Positions 8,068 to 16,230 of a stretch of 37,327 nucleotides of DNA are shown piece by piece. The stretch covers positions 1 to 37,327 of the forward strand of contig DNNE01000024.1 of the NCBI GenBank assembly GCA_003487805.1, read 5' to 3'. Origin of the DNA: Blastocatellia bacterium. Its GTDB lineage: Bacteria; Acidobacteriota; Blastocatellia; Pyrinomonadales; Pyrinomonadaceae. The stretch's first letter is position 1. Every line of letters starts with the position of its first letter. The notes beneath the pieces were generated by a model, which worked only from the letters and a program-made list of their open reading frames with translations, did not search any database and had not been told where the DNA came from. The position numbers were made by a program, and so were the translations under genes.

Positions 8068-9084
8068 TTACTTGATGAGCGCGGCCAGACTTGCCGCTGT
8101 TACCTGCGTGCGAATCTCGAGTTCGTTTCCGTGCGCCGTGATTTTCAAATTATTCAAAGCGCTCTCTGCCAAACCTTTGCGGGGTTGGGTCATGCGCATA
8201 ATAAAGATGCCGCCGAGCTGCTTCAGTCCATCCACAGTATCGCCGAGATTCTTTGCCGCAGCAATTGAGTCAGTCCGCGCCACCATCATCACTGTGACGT
8301 CCGTCTGCGTTGACCCGACGGATCCGTAAACCTGCCGAATGGCGCCGACGTCTTTGGCAATCGTATCGTTGCCAACGTCGAGTTTGGTCAATAGCTCCGG
8401 CGTAATATTTCCTCCAAAGCCAATCACCGCATTCGGATCGCGGGTGGCCAACGATACGAGATCAGCGGGAGCCCGACCGGCTTTGCCGGCATCTACCGCC
8501 GCGCGCACATTGGCAGGCGTGCCGAGCGCCAGCGAGTTTTGATCAAGCATGCAAATCGCTAATTCATTCACATGCATGGTCCAAAGCCCGAGCAGCTTCA
8601 GATCGTCGTTGACATTGACTATGGTGATTGTGGTTCCACGATATTTTTCTTCACGAGATTTTCCATTCGCCGCGGCGCGAGCAGAGGCCGCCAACGCCCG
8701 AGCATCAAAAGTGCCGTGCGCAATCGCCACCGTTTCCAACCGCGTGGAAGTCGCTGACGGATACGTGTAACGAACGCCGATTACCACGCGATCAATTGAA
8801 TGCAAGTCGACGCCGGTCTTCGTTTTGAATTTGTCGACTTCCGCGTTAGCGTCCGCCAGTTTCGCCGCGTCGCCGCCGAGAATGCCTGGCATCGTCTCGT
8901 TCAGCATTCGCTTTACATCGACGACGGCAATGGCGTCAGAAGCGGGCAGATAGCTCGCGACATTGAAGGGTGGGGCGGGAACGGTTCTTTGCCTTTGACC
9001 GGCGAATGGTACAGAGCTAATAAGCACAAAGACGACAACTGCGGCCGTGATAGCTACTTTTGAGATTAATGATTTTTGATTCAC
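8068..9084 (-). CDS. Secreted protein of unknown function
   Basis: 338 residues from a GTG start with GAAGG about ten bases upstream. A signal peptide or N-terminal anchor is clear (AITAAVVVFVLISSVPFAG). The mature part starts with YLPASDAIAVVDVKRMLNE and contains strands such as VVIGVRY and DVTVMMVART; the layout of paired beta strands and helices recalls DUF3352-like secreted proteins, but I do not recognise a family. No catalytic motif is seen. It is the first gene of a minus-strand run leading to the peroxiredoxin and yggX-like genes, so an oxidative-stress link is possible but unproven. Confidence 0.7.
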   Translation of the reverse strand: MNQKSLISKVAITAAVVVFVLISSVPFAGQRQRTVPAPPFNVASYLPASDAIAVVDVKRMLNETMPGILGGDAAKLADANAEVDKFKTKTGVDLHSIDRVVIGVRYTYPSATSTRLETVAIAHGTFDARALAASARAAANGKSREEKYRGTTITIVNVNDDLKLLGLWTMHVNELAICMLDQNSLALGTPANVRAAVDAGKAGRAPADLVSLATRDPNAVIGFGGNITPELLTKLDVGNDTIAKDVGAIRQVYGSVGSTQTDVTVMMVARTDSIAAAKNLGDTVDGLKQLGGIFIMRMTQPRKGLAESALNNLKITAHGNELEIRTQVTAASLAALIK

Positions 9085-9173
9085 AACTTGTTCAACCTTC
9101 GCTGAGTATTTTCTTTCGCTGCCTGTGCGATGCTTGCCTTCCGCGTGCGGTTGGCTGTGTCAGAAACTCGACT

Positions 9174-9254
9174 GGTTACAGAACCGCTTGCGCCAGCAAG
9201 CGGGTTGACTTATCGGAACACAACCCACTCGCTATCGCGAGCGGTTCCGTACCG
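9174..9254. repeat. REPIN-like repeat family A, copy 1
   Basis: Left arm GGTTACAGAACCGCTTGCG with hairpin CGCTTGCGCCAGCAAGCG; right arm CTCGCTATCGCGAGCGG ending GGTTCCGTACC. The two arms are inverted relative to each other with a short spacer. Related copies are at 26611-26687, 35559-35687 and 37266 to the window end. This copy lies in the 178-base gap between the thiolase stop and the start of the secreted gene. Confidence 0.85.
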
Positions 9255-9262
9255 GCGCTCAC

Positions 9263-10519
9263 TCAAACACGCTCAACCAGCAGGGCGATCCCCATGCCGC
9301 CGCTGATGCAAAGCGTTGCCAGTCCGCGTTTCGCCTGGCGCTTTTCCATTTCGTAAAGCAGCGTCGTAGTGATTCGCACCCCGGTGCAGCCGATCGGATG
9401 GCCTAACGCAATCGCGCCGCCGTTGACGTTGAGCCGCTCCGGACAAAACCGCAGCTCGCGATCGCAGGCGATCACTTGCGCGGCGAATGCTTCATTCAAT
9501 TCGATTAGATCGATGTCTGACAATTCAAGTTTCTGTCTCTCGAGAATTGCTCGGGTTGCCGGAACTGGGCCAATCCCCATAATCTCGGGAGCCACACCCA
9601 CGATTTCGTAATCGACAATACGCGCCAGCGGTCTTGCATTCGACTCTTTCAAAGCAGATTCACTCATCAACAAAACCGCCGCGGCGCCGTCAGTGATACC
9701 GGAAGAATTTCCGGCTGTCACGCTGCCATCTTTGGAAAATACCGGAGCGAGTTTGCGCAAGCTCTCGAGCGTCGTGCCGGCGCGCACGTGCTCGTCGGTC
9801 GCGAACAGTTTTGTTCCCTCTCCCTTTGGGAGAGGGTTAGGGTGAGGGCTTACGTTCGCCTTAGCTGCGCCCCTCACCCCAGCCCTCTCCCAAACGGAGA
9901 GGGAGTTACGATCCAGCGGCACGACTTCGTCGCCAAATTTTCCGGCCGCGATCGCGGCAGCCGCGCGTTGTTGCGAGCGGAGCGCATACTCATCCTGTTC
10001 GTCACGACTGATCTCGTACTGGCTGGCGAGCTTCTCGGCCGTCTCGCCCATCACTAATCCTGAAAGCGGATCGTTAAAGCCATCGCGATACATGCCGTCA
10101 ACCAGATCGACATGGCCCATGCGCGCGCCCCAACGCGCGCCTTCGGCGAAGTAGGGAACCCGCGACATGCTTTCAGTCCCACCTGCGAGCACGATGTTCG
10201 CGCGTCCCAGCATGATTTTCTCTGCGGCCAAAATAATTGCGCGCAATCCTGATCCGCACGCCTGATTGACGGTGAACGCCGGCACGCGATCGGGAACCCC
10301 GGCGCGAAACGTGATCTGCCGCGCGACGTTTGGCCCACCGCCGGCCTGGCGCGCGCAACCCCAAATCGAGTCGTCAATTTGATCGGGCCGGATGTTCGCG
10401 CGGCGCAAACTTTCTTTGGCTACGGCAACGCCGAGATCAGCCGCGCCCAGGGACTGAAGCGATCCGCCAAAGCGTCCAATTGGGGTGCGGACTGCGCCCG
10501 CGAGATAAATTGGTTCCAT
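9263..10519 (-). CDS. Acetyl-CoA acetyltransferase (thiolase)
   Basis: 418 residues from the ATG at 10519 (MEPIYLAGAVRTPIGRFGG, a classical thiolase start; the frame is open to 10576). Catalytic residues are visible: nucleophile C88 in NQACGSGLRAI, H374 in GHPIGCTG and C404 in CISGGMG. NEAFAAQ and the GGTESMSRVPY loop are also present. It would condense or cleave acyl-CoAs in fatty-acid, ketone-body or polyhydroxyalkanoate metabolism. Family members have about 390 residues; the excess is a translated palindromic element at residues about 205-235 (SPHPNPLPKGEG), placed before the TDEHVRAGTTLESL segment in a surface loop. The enzyme is probably still active. Confidence 0.95.
   Translation of the reverse strand: MEPIYLAGAVRTPIGRFGGSLQSLGAADLGVAVAKESLRRANIRPDQIDDSIWGCARQAGGGPNVARQITFRAGVPDRVPAFTVNQACGSGLRAIILAAEKIMLGRANIVLAGGTESMSRVPYFAEGARWGARMGHVDLVDGMYRDGFNDPLSGLVMGETAEKLASQYEISRDEQDEYALRSQQRAAAAIAAGKFGDEVVPLDRNSLSVWERAGVRGAAKANVSPHPNPLPKGEGTKLFATDEHVRAGTTLESLRKLAPVFSKDGSVTAGNSSGITDGAAAVLLMSESALKESNARPLARIVDYEIVGVAPEIMGIGPVPATRAILERQKLELSDIDLIELNEAFAAQVIACDRELRFCPERLNVNGGAIALGHPIGCTGVRITTTLLYEMEKRQAKRGLATLCISGGMGIALLVERV
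9815..9905 (-). repeat. In-frame palindromic element C, copy 1 (inside the thiolase gene)
   Basis: 91 bases with outer arms CTCCCTCTCC and GGAGAGGGA, and internal arms GGGTGAGGGC and GCCCCTCACCC. Read on the minus strand it encodes the NSLSVWERAGVRG and SPHPNPLPKGEG peptides. It matches the copy at 11079-11169 over its whole length apart from scattered substitutions. The first base falls at codon position three in both host genes. Confidence 0.95.
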
Positions 10520-10529
10520 GCAGTCGTGC

Positions 10530-10576
10530 CGTGTCTTAGGTCTTCCTCTGCGCTGAGGGGGCGCAGAGAATCTCAA
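10530..10576. repeat. Short repeat remnant in the thiolase upstream region
   Basis: CTTCCTCTGCGCTGAGGGGGCGCAGAG-like sequence resembles the dispersed repeats with CTCTGCG arms seen in many environmental genomes. Only one copy is here. It lies in the divergent promoter region between the thiolase and the PD-(D/E)XK-like gene. Confidence 0.35.
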
Positions 10577-10638
10577 ATTAGGACGCTACCTTCCATGCAA
10601 AATTATTTACTTTTGCGTCGATGTTAGCATAGCGTCCA

Positions 10639-12357
10639 ATGTCTCCCGCAAATCCCCCACAATTTGTCGATGCCGGGTCCGTTAATCGCGACGAGCTGGA
10701 ATTGCTTGAATTTGTCCAGCCGCACGCAGAATGGTTCATATCAGAAGACGGACGACTGCCCCTGGAAGTTAACCGGAATGAATTTGATTTTTCTGTGGCG
10801 CACGGCCGTTTGATCTTTTCATGCTGGACACAGAGAGGCGCGCGCGCATGGCGAATCACCCATTGGAGCAGATCGGGTGAAAAGCTGGTGCTGCAAGTGA
10901 GTCGCCGGATGGGAGCTGAGGTATCGACGATCGAGTTGGTCCCGCGCGCTTCAGCGAAAGCCCTGGTCGCAACCATCGCCGCGGCGAGGCAGGCGAGATG
11001 TGAAATGCTCGCGCAGCGTGTAGCCGAGAGCCTGGGTGTTGGGGATAGTGTGTTGGGTGCGAATGCGCTGGATCTGAACTCCCTCTCCCCTTGGGAGAGG
11101 GGCGGGGTGAGGGGCGAAGCTACGACGATCGTAAGCCCTCACCCTAACCCTCTCCCAAAGGGAGAGGGAAAGAACCTACACCCTAACCCCTACACCCAAC
11201 ACCCTGCAGTAAAGATTGAACGAGCAACCCTGAGTCCGGGCATGCGGCGCGATCAGCCCGGCCGCTATGCGCGAATCATTCTGCGTCTGTCACATGAGCG
11301 GATCGCAGTCACAGGTACTGTCGCCCAAAGCGATCCACGGAATGTTGACTCACTTTTTTCTTCGGCGCTGCTTTGGTTTGCGCGGTTGCAGACGGCTCCC
11401 AAACGGCCGCCAATCAATCGTCTGCTAATTGTTGTTGAGTCAAATATTCTGGAAGCTGCGCGACAGAGACATGTGCTGCTGCGCGACTCGCTCCGTCAGC
11501 GGATCGAGTTGATGAAAATCGATGATGACTGGCGGACAGCCGAACTAACGGCCGCGTGGGAACGAAAGTATCTCTGGCGCAAACGGCTGGCTCGTTTTCC
11601 GCGTCCGCTGGAAACTCCCGCAATCGGCCGGGTGGATGAAATCGTCGCGACCGCTCCTGATGCGATTGATGTGGTCGCGTCCCGGCACGGCCAAACACTT
11701 CGTTATCACGGGTTGCCGTTCGCGCGGGTGCGCAGGGTTATGGAACGTGACCGAATATGGTTTGGAATTGAAGGATCACATCGACAATCGCTCGACGAAT
11801 ATCATCAACGCGATTGGTGGAAGCTCCTTAACGATCTGCAAACATATCGACACGAAAGCTGTCGCGATCGGCGCCATTGGTTCTATCGCGCGGCCGGCGA
11901 GGCCTGGCTCGAATCGATCCTGCGACGGGACATTTCAAAGCTGGATCCCGGTTTGATCGTCGCTCCTTTGCACGCGCAGTTTCGCACTTCACACGGCGGC
12001 CCCACAGGCGCGCGCCCAATCGATCTGCTAGCTTTGCGATACGACGGCAGATTGGCAGTCATCGAACTAAAAGTCAGCGAAGATCGCGAGCACGTCTTTC
12101 AGGGCGTCGATTACTGGCGGCGCGTCGAAGCGCATCGCCACCGCGGTCACATCAGCAGCGCAAAACTTTTCGGCGATCGAGAAATCAGCGATGAATCACC
12201 GCTGGTGTATCTGGTCGCGCCCACACTTCGGTTTCATCCATCGTTTGCGACCTTGGCAAAGACAATCGCCCCCGATATTGAGATCTATCGATTTGATATT
12301 AATGAAGACTGGCGTGCGGGTGTGCGGGTGGTGAGAAGAGAGCGAGTTAACGCGTAA
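10639..12357 (+). CDS. Putative PD-(D/E)XK-nuclease-fold protein of unknown role
   Basis: 572 residues. The C-terminal part (residues about 455-480) has the core of a PD-(D/E)XK fold: RPIDLLALRYDGRLAVIELK gives the D...ExK triad, and DYWRRVEAHRHRG follows as the next helix. An upstream helix AWLESILRRDI could provide the first acidic residue. The N-terminal 400 residues are unassigned; they may bind DNA. Residues about 147-177 are a translated palindromic element (SPHPNPLPKGEG), so the N-terminal half tolerates an insert of some 30 residues there. The gene is divergent from the thiolase and apparently monocistronic. A role in repair or defence is inferred from the fold. Confidence 0.7.
   Translation: MSPANPPQFVDAGSVNRDELELLEFVQPHAEWFISEDGRLPLEVNRNEFDFSVAHGRLIFSCWTQRGARAWRITHWSRSGEKLVLQVSRRMGAEVSTIELVPRASAKALVATIAAARQARCEMLAQRVAESLGVGDSVLGANALDLNSLSPWERGGVRGEATTIVSPHPNPLPKGEGKNLHPNPYTQHPAVKIERATLSPGMRRDQPGRYARIILRLSHERIAVTGTVAQSDPRNVDSLFSSALLWFARLQTAPKRPPINRLLIVVESNILEAARQRHVLLRDSLRQRIELMKIDDDWRTAELTAAWERKYLWRKRLARFPRPLETPAIGRVDEIVATAPDAIDVVASRHGQTLRYHGLPFARVRRVMERDRIWFGIEGSHRQSLDEYHQRDWWKLLNDLQTYRHESCRDRRHWFYRAAGEAWLESILRRDISKLDPGLIVAPLHAQFRTSHGGPTGARPIDLLALRYDGRLAVIELKVSEDREHVFQGVDYWRRVEAHRHRGHISSAKLFGDREISDESPLVYLVAPTLRFHPSFATLAKTIAPDIEIYRFDINEDWRAGVRVVRRERVNA
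11079..11169 (+). repeat. In-frame palindromic element C, copy 2 (inside the PD-(D/E)XK-like gene)
   Basis: 91 bases, nearly identical to the reverse complement of 9815-9905. It encodes NSLSPWERGGVRGE and SPHPNPLPKGEG on the plus strand. G/T-rich sequence on the left (11034-11061) and C/A-rich sequence on the right (11179-11204) form a further imperfect inverted pair (GGGTGTTGGG / CCCAACACCC), so a second repeat may be nested around it. Confidence 0.95.
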
Positions 12358-12401
12358 AGTTTTGCTCAAATCTAATTCAGATCCAGCGAGGAAGAAGAAA
12401 T

Positions 12402-13331
12402 TCATTCAGGTAAGACTGTCGAATATCGTGCGTCCCATAAGTCCAACGCATAATCGCTATATTTACAGAGAATAGTCCACACCTCTCTCGCTTTCTGGTT
12501 GCGACCAAAGTTGAAATGGCCCTCAATCTCAGACACGATTGCCAACATTAAGATAATCGATAACCAGACTTGCTCTTGTCGGTATTCTTCTAATTTCTCG
12601 TTTCGTTTCGCTTCCCAGTCATCTCCGAAAACTAGCTTCGCCTCCGCAGTCGAGAAATGGACGCCGCGCAGAGTAATGCCAGATACGTTCAGATGCGTTT
12701 GACCGGACAATTCTCTATAAAGCCAATCGTTAACATATTCAATGTAATCGAGCGTATCCTGCGATGCGGTCTTGTCTCTCTTGAGCCTATCGAGCATCGC
12801 TCCCGGGGTGGCCCAGCGCCCAATTTTCTTTCTTGGGTTGGCAATCTCTGCGACGCTTAGCTTGCACGATGCTGCCTGTATTCCGATTTGTCTTTTTGTT
12901 TCGTCAATATAGTCTTTCCAATTAGCTTTCTTGCCATGATATTTCTCAGCATGCTTTAGCTGAATGACTGTCTCTGTATAGCCAGTCTTGACGAGCCAAG
13001 GGATGTATCTGGGAATGTCCTGAATGAGGAACGTAAAGGAGATTAATTGCTCAAATAAGGTTCGGACTAGTGGCGGGAGAGATAATGCGTAGACTCTTCT
13101 TCTCGCGTAATAGTCAACGTCCGCGATGATGAAGAAGATGGTGTTATACGTATTTATTGCGATTCTAAGGTTCTAAAAGAAAACAACTCGGGCACTGTCC
13201 ACGTGTTGATATTTTGGTGGCCATTCGCGTTCCAACAAGTTCGCCGTTGCCTCGCAGAGCTTCTCCAACGTTTCTTGAATAACCTTATAGTCGAATTCGC
13301 CTTTTTCTTTTGTGAATTTAGTGTCTTCCAC
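12402..13331 (-). pseudogene. Disrupted gene of unknown function (possible DUF5677-like), amber stop inside
   Basis: Reading back from the 131-residue C-terminal ORF (ATG at 12797), the same frame stays open past the ATG to a TAG at 13173-13175 and continues beyond it to a GTG at 13331, giving 310 codons with one internal stop. The translated sequence reads smoothly on both sides (YQHVDSARVVFF, stop, NLRIAINTYNTIFF). No start codon lies between the TAG and 12797. The C-terminal half has WLYRELSGQTHLNVSG, recalling the YxxLSxxxH pattern of DUF5677, but this is weak. The whole gene is visibly richer in A and T than its neighbours, suggesting transfer. Confidence 0.6.
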
Positions 13332-13335
13332 TGAT

Positions 13336-13391
13336 AATCGACGGCTGCTTGGATTTTACTTTCGGCGACAATTGAGAACCTGAGGTTTCAT
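13336..13391 (-). pseudogene. Possible truncated toxin remnant
   Basis: Starting from the ATG at 13391 that overlaps the restored antitoxin stop, the frame reads MKPQVLNCRRK and stops. One base shift gives IVAESKIQAAVDYQW, which resembles the first helix of ParE-type toxins (compare AANWYDSQ in the intact toxin at 264-572). The rest of the toxin is absent, replaced by the A/T-rich gene. This is a weak call based on position and about fifteen residues. Confidence 0.3.
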
Positions 13392-13667
13392 GAATACTTT
13401 CGTCGCAGGTCAGCAAGCACTTCCTCTCCCCGGTCTTGTTGCAAGTTCTCGACGATCGATTGCATCAAGGCGCGATTCCGTCTCAGCCGCCCATCTCTCT
13501 AGTCTTTCTTTATCTGGAGTCTCGTCGAGACTGTCGAGAATTCGATCCGCCAATTCGGCTCGTTCATCTACCGGAAGCGCGAGAACCTCATTCAAAATCC
13601 GAGAGCCTTCTGTCGACAAAACATCCTCCTCTGAAACGTTAGAATTGTATCTCGAACGGCCTTGCAC
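13388..13667 (-). pseudogene. Frameshifted addiction-module antitoxin
   Basis: The 85-residue ORF (stop at 13410) contains ILNEVLALPVDERAELADRI, LDSLDETPDKE and AIDRRELATRPG, the pattern of the putative addiction-module component family (TIGR02574-like). After RPG it runs into RGSAC and stops. Removing one G from the GGGG run in that codon restores RPGEEVLADLRRKYS with a stop at 13388, which is the expected family C-terminus. So a single-base insertion has broken the gene, or there is a sequencing error in a homopolymer. The restored stop overlaps an ATG as ATGA, the usual join to a toxin gene. Confidence 0.7.
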
Positions 13668-13686
13668 AAGAAGCCACTCGATCCAA

Positions 13687-13895
13687 CGTCCGCGTTAGCG
13701 GACGATTCGAAAGTAGCCCAGCGATTCATCGCTGGGAACAGATGCCCATCTCAATCAAGTCCGTAAAACGGACGACTGAAACGGCCGATATCAAGGAGTT
13801 TCCATCAGCCGTCCGCTTTGCGGACTACATACTTTTCGCTCCGCGTCCCCAGCAGTGAACTGCTGGGCTATTATCAATCGTCCGCTGCACGGACG
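13687..13895. repeat. Cluster of six hairpins, composite palindromic repeat
   Basis: Hairpins in order: CGTCCGCGTTAGCGGACG at 13687-13704; CCCAGCGATTCATCGCTGGG at 13717-13736; GTCCGTAAAACGGAC at 13759-13773; GTCCGCTTTGCGGAC at 13811-13825; CCCAGCAGTGAACTGCTGGG at 13848-13867; CGTCCGCTGCACGGACG at 13879-13895. The order of the GTCCGC and CCCAGC units is mirrored, so the cluster as a whole is also an inverted repeat. Two REP-like families seem to be interleaved. Confidence 0.85.
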
Positions 13896-14229
13896 AACTA
13901 ATTGGTTTTTGTGCACAGCCGATGGCTCTGGGTTAATTCGACATCACATCTTTGTCTCGCAAGCTACCTTTACCCAAACTCGCCGCATCATAGCGGCTGA
14001 CCAGGCGAATTTCTCGCGCGGTCTCCCCCGCAAGGTCCAACCAGCTTTACCTATCAACGGACCGCCCGCCTGTCTCTGTAGAAAAACTGACTGTTAATTT
14101 CGTGCGGCTTGTCTCGAGTGTGGTCGTGTGCCCCCGAAGTGTGCGCACTTCGCAAAAGAAATAGCGCAAGCCGCCGAGTCAGAAGCGTTCAGAAGCACAC
14201 GAGTAATTCTTCCAGGAGGACCGAGCTCT
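13896..14229. other. Gene-free stretch before the secreted paralogue pair
   Basis: 334 bases between the hairpin cluster and the start of the secreted protein at 14230. It must hold the promoter of the two-gene operon, but I see no convincing promoter. The only clear signal is the ribosome site AGGAGGA at 14214-14220. Confidence 0.5.
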
Positions 14230-16230
14230 ATGAAGTTCCATGTCACATCACCACTTCGAGCGAGAACATCAATTCTGTTCGCACGACGACACCCCTACTG
14301 GTGGCGATCGAAATGCTTGCCTATGGCTAGGATCTCGCTACGCACTCTCGGCATCGCGACCGCGCTCACCTTTGCAACTACGTTCGCGTTTGGCCAGGCG
14401 GCCGCGCCGAACGCCGACGGTTGGGTCGTGCTTCCAGTCAGCGAATACGCCGCTTTGCGTCACGCTGCGTTTCCGGCGGAAATCGAGGCAGCGCCGCCTG
14501 CGGTCGAAGCGACGCTCTCGCGGCTCGACTACGATTTGAAGGTTGATGGCGACCTGGCATCGGGCGAAGCGCGACTCACGGTCGATGTGATCAGGGAAGG
14601 TTGGGTGCGCTTGCCGCTGCCGGCCGGTTTGATGGTTCGCGAGGCGAAGCTCGATGGCCACGAAGTCAGTCTGGTTAAGCACGCGAGCGACAAGGGGCCG
14701 GGCACCGCAGAACTCCTGTTATCAAAGACCGGCCGCGCAGTATTGACCCTTAAGATCGTCGCGCAGGTTTCTACCGTGGCAGGGACCGATATCCTGCAGC
14801 TTCCGGTTAGCAACTCCGCCGTCTCGCACGCCGTGGTCGAGCTGACGCGCCAGGGAATCGACGTGCACATCAGCGGCGGTTTGTTGCTCGAGCATTCCGA
14901 ATTCTCCACGGGAAGCCGTTGGGTCGCTAATGGACGCGGCAACGAACCTTTAACGTTTGCGTGGCGACGCAAGGTTGATGATCAGCGCGCGAGTCAGCCG
15001 CTCAGACTGCGCGGCACGCTCACTGAGTTGGTCGGCATGGGTGAAGACACGACCCAGGTCAACGCCGAAGTCCGCGTCGATGTTTTGCAGGGAGTGGCTT
15101 CAGAAGTTCGCGTGCAATTGCCCGAGCAATTCACTGTCAATCAGGTTTCAGGAGCCACCGTCGCGGATTGGGACGCAAATGCGCGCGAACTGACGGTCAG
15201 CTTCATCGAGCCGGTGCAGGATTCGACGCGGTTTACCGTCAGCGGCGAGTTGCGTTTGCCGCGCGCCGGCAAGATCGATGTGCCACTGATGCGTTTGCCC
15301 GCGGCCGAGCGCGAAACTGGCGGCGTAGGGATCGAAGTTCTGGGAGCTGGTGAAATCAAAAATCGCCAGGCCAACGGACTGGAAGAAGCGGAAGCTGCAG
15401 AGCTGGGCCAACTGATATCGAGCCGCCAGTCGCCGTCGCTAATTGCTTATCGTTTGCCGCCGGCGGAAGGAAAATCCGCGAGATCGCTGTCGCTCGACGT
15501 TGCCCGGTACACGCCGCAGGCCGTGCTCACAGCGAATATCGAAGAGGCTGATTACAGCGCCCTGGTTACGACCGATGGCAAGTTGCTGGTCCAGACGCGC
15601 TTCGCCGTCCGAAATAATCAGCGCAATTTTCTGAAACTGAATCTGCCGTCAGGCGCGACTCTATGGAGTGCATCGGTCGGCGGGCGACCTGTCCGGCCCG
15701 GACGCGCGCCGGATGGTTCACTCCTGCTGCCGTTGCAAAAGAACAAGTCAGGCGACGAAGCGCCGGCGTTCGTGGTTGAAGTTTCTTATCTTGATCACAC
15801 GCCTGAGTGGAACGACAAAGGGCGGCTGCGACTCTCTCTGCTCACCGTCGATTTGCCGATCTCGAAATCTCATTTGGTTCTGCATCATCCGCCGCTGTTT
15901 CGTCTGACGGCGCCGCCGGGAATTTCCGGCAGCTTTCGCGTGACACCTTACGAAAGCCCAGAATCAACAGCGCTGACTTCGACGACCGCTCCAACCACAC
16001 CTGAAACACAGAGCATCGCGCAAACGGACGCCAGCACTGAGACAAAGCAACTGGTTTCGCAAATGAAAGATGTCAAACGCGGGACCACGCCGGCGCGCAA
16101 TCTTCCCTTGCGGGTGGCCTTTCCGCACTTTGGGCCATCGATTTTCTTGAAGTCTGAATTGACCAGCGAAAGCCAAACGCCGGTTGTCGAACTTGATTTC
16201 CAACGTGACCGAAAAAGAGGTGAGCGATGA
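14230..16230 (+). CDS. Large secreted beta-rich protein of unknown function, paralogue 1
   Basis: 666 residues from the ATG at 14230, chosen for the strong AGGAGGA nine bases upstream; an ATG at 14323 would give a more usual signal peptide (MARISLRTLGIATALTFATT, cleavage near FGQA). Alternating beta-type sequence dominates throughout, with no enzyme motif. It aligns by eye with the next gene: WVVLPVSEYAAL against VTLSLAEFNRL, DVLQGVASEVRVQLPE against VIQGEAGEFRMPLPA, AAERETGGVGIEVLGAG against GAQRETGELLVEGVGS, and FAVRNNQRNFLKLNLPSGA against VRNHAQPFVKVELPAGA. The last 120 residues are a low-complexity T/S/E linker and a short C-terminal tail. The stop overlaps the next start (ATGA). Confidence 0.75.
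   Translation: MKFHVTSPLRARTSILFARRHPYWWRSKCLPMARISLRTLGIATALTFATTFAFGQAAAPNADGWVVLPVSEYAALRHAAFPAEIEAAPPAVEATLSRLDYDLKVDGDLASGEARLTVDVIREGWVRLPLPAGLMVREAKLDGHEVSLVKHASDKGPGTAELLLSKTGRAVLTLKIVAQVSTVAGTDILQLPVSNSAVSHAVVELTRQGIDVHISGGLLLEHSEFSTGSRWVANGRGNEPLTFAWRRKVDDQRASQPLRLRGTLTELVGMGEDTTQVNAEVRVDVLQGVASEVRVQLPEQFTVNQVSGATVADWDANARELTVSFIEPVQDSTRFTVSGELRLPRAGKIDVPLMRLPAAERETGGVGIEVLGAGEIKNRQANGLEEAEAAELGQLISSRQSPSLIAYRLPPAEGKSARSLSLDVARYTPQAVLTANIEEADYSALVTTDGKLLVQTRFAVRNNQRNFLKLNLPSGATLWSASVGGRPVRPGRAPDGSLLLPLQKNKSGDEAPAFVVEVSYLDHTPEWNDKGRLRLSLLTVDLPISKSHLVLHHPPLFRLTAPPGISGSFRVTPYESPESTALTSTTAPTTPETQSIAQTDASTETKQLVSQMKDVKRGTTPARNLPLRVAFPHFGPSIFLKSELTSESQTPVVELDFQRDRKRGER

Noticed and set aside
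9788..10057. Plus-strand ORF antisense to the thiolase gene
   Set aside because: It is a shadow of the thiolase and of the palindromic element; no ribosome site and no family resemblance.
10951..11142. Minus-strand ORF with a PHPAPLPRGEG peptide as a gene
   Set aside because: It is the reverse reading of palindromic element C, which is open in several frames because it is an inverted repeat.
13687..13895. CRISPR array
   Set aside because: The repeated units are short palindromes of two kinds with irregular spacing and mirrored order; there is no constant direct repeat and spacer length, and no cas gene.
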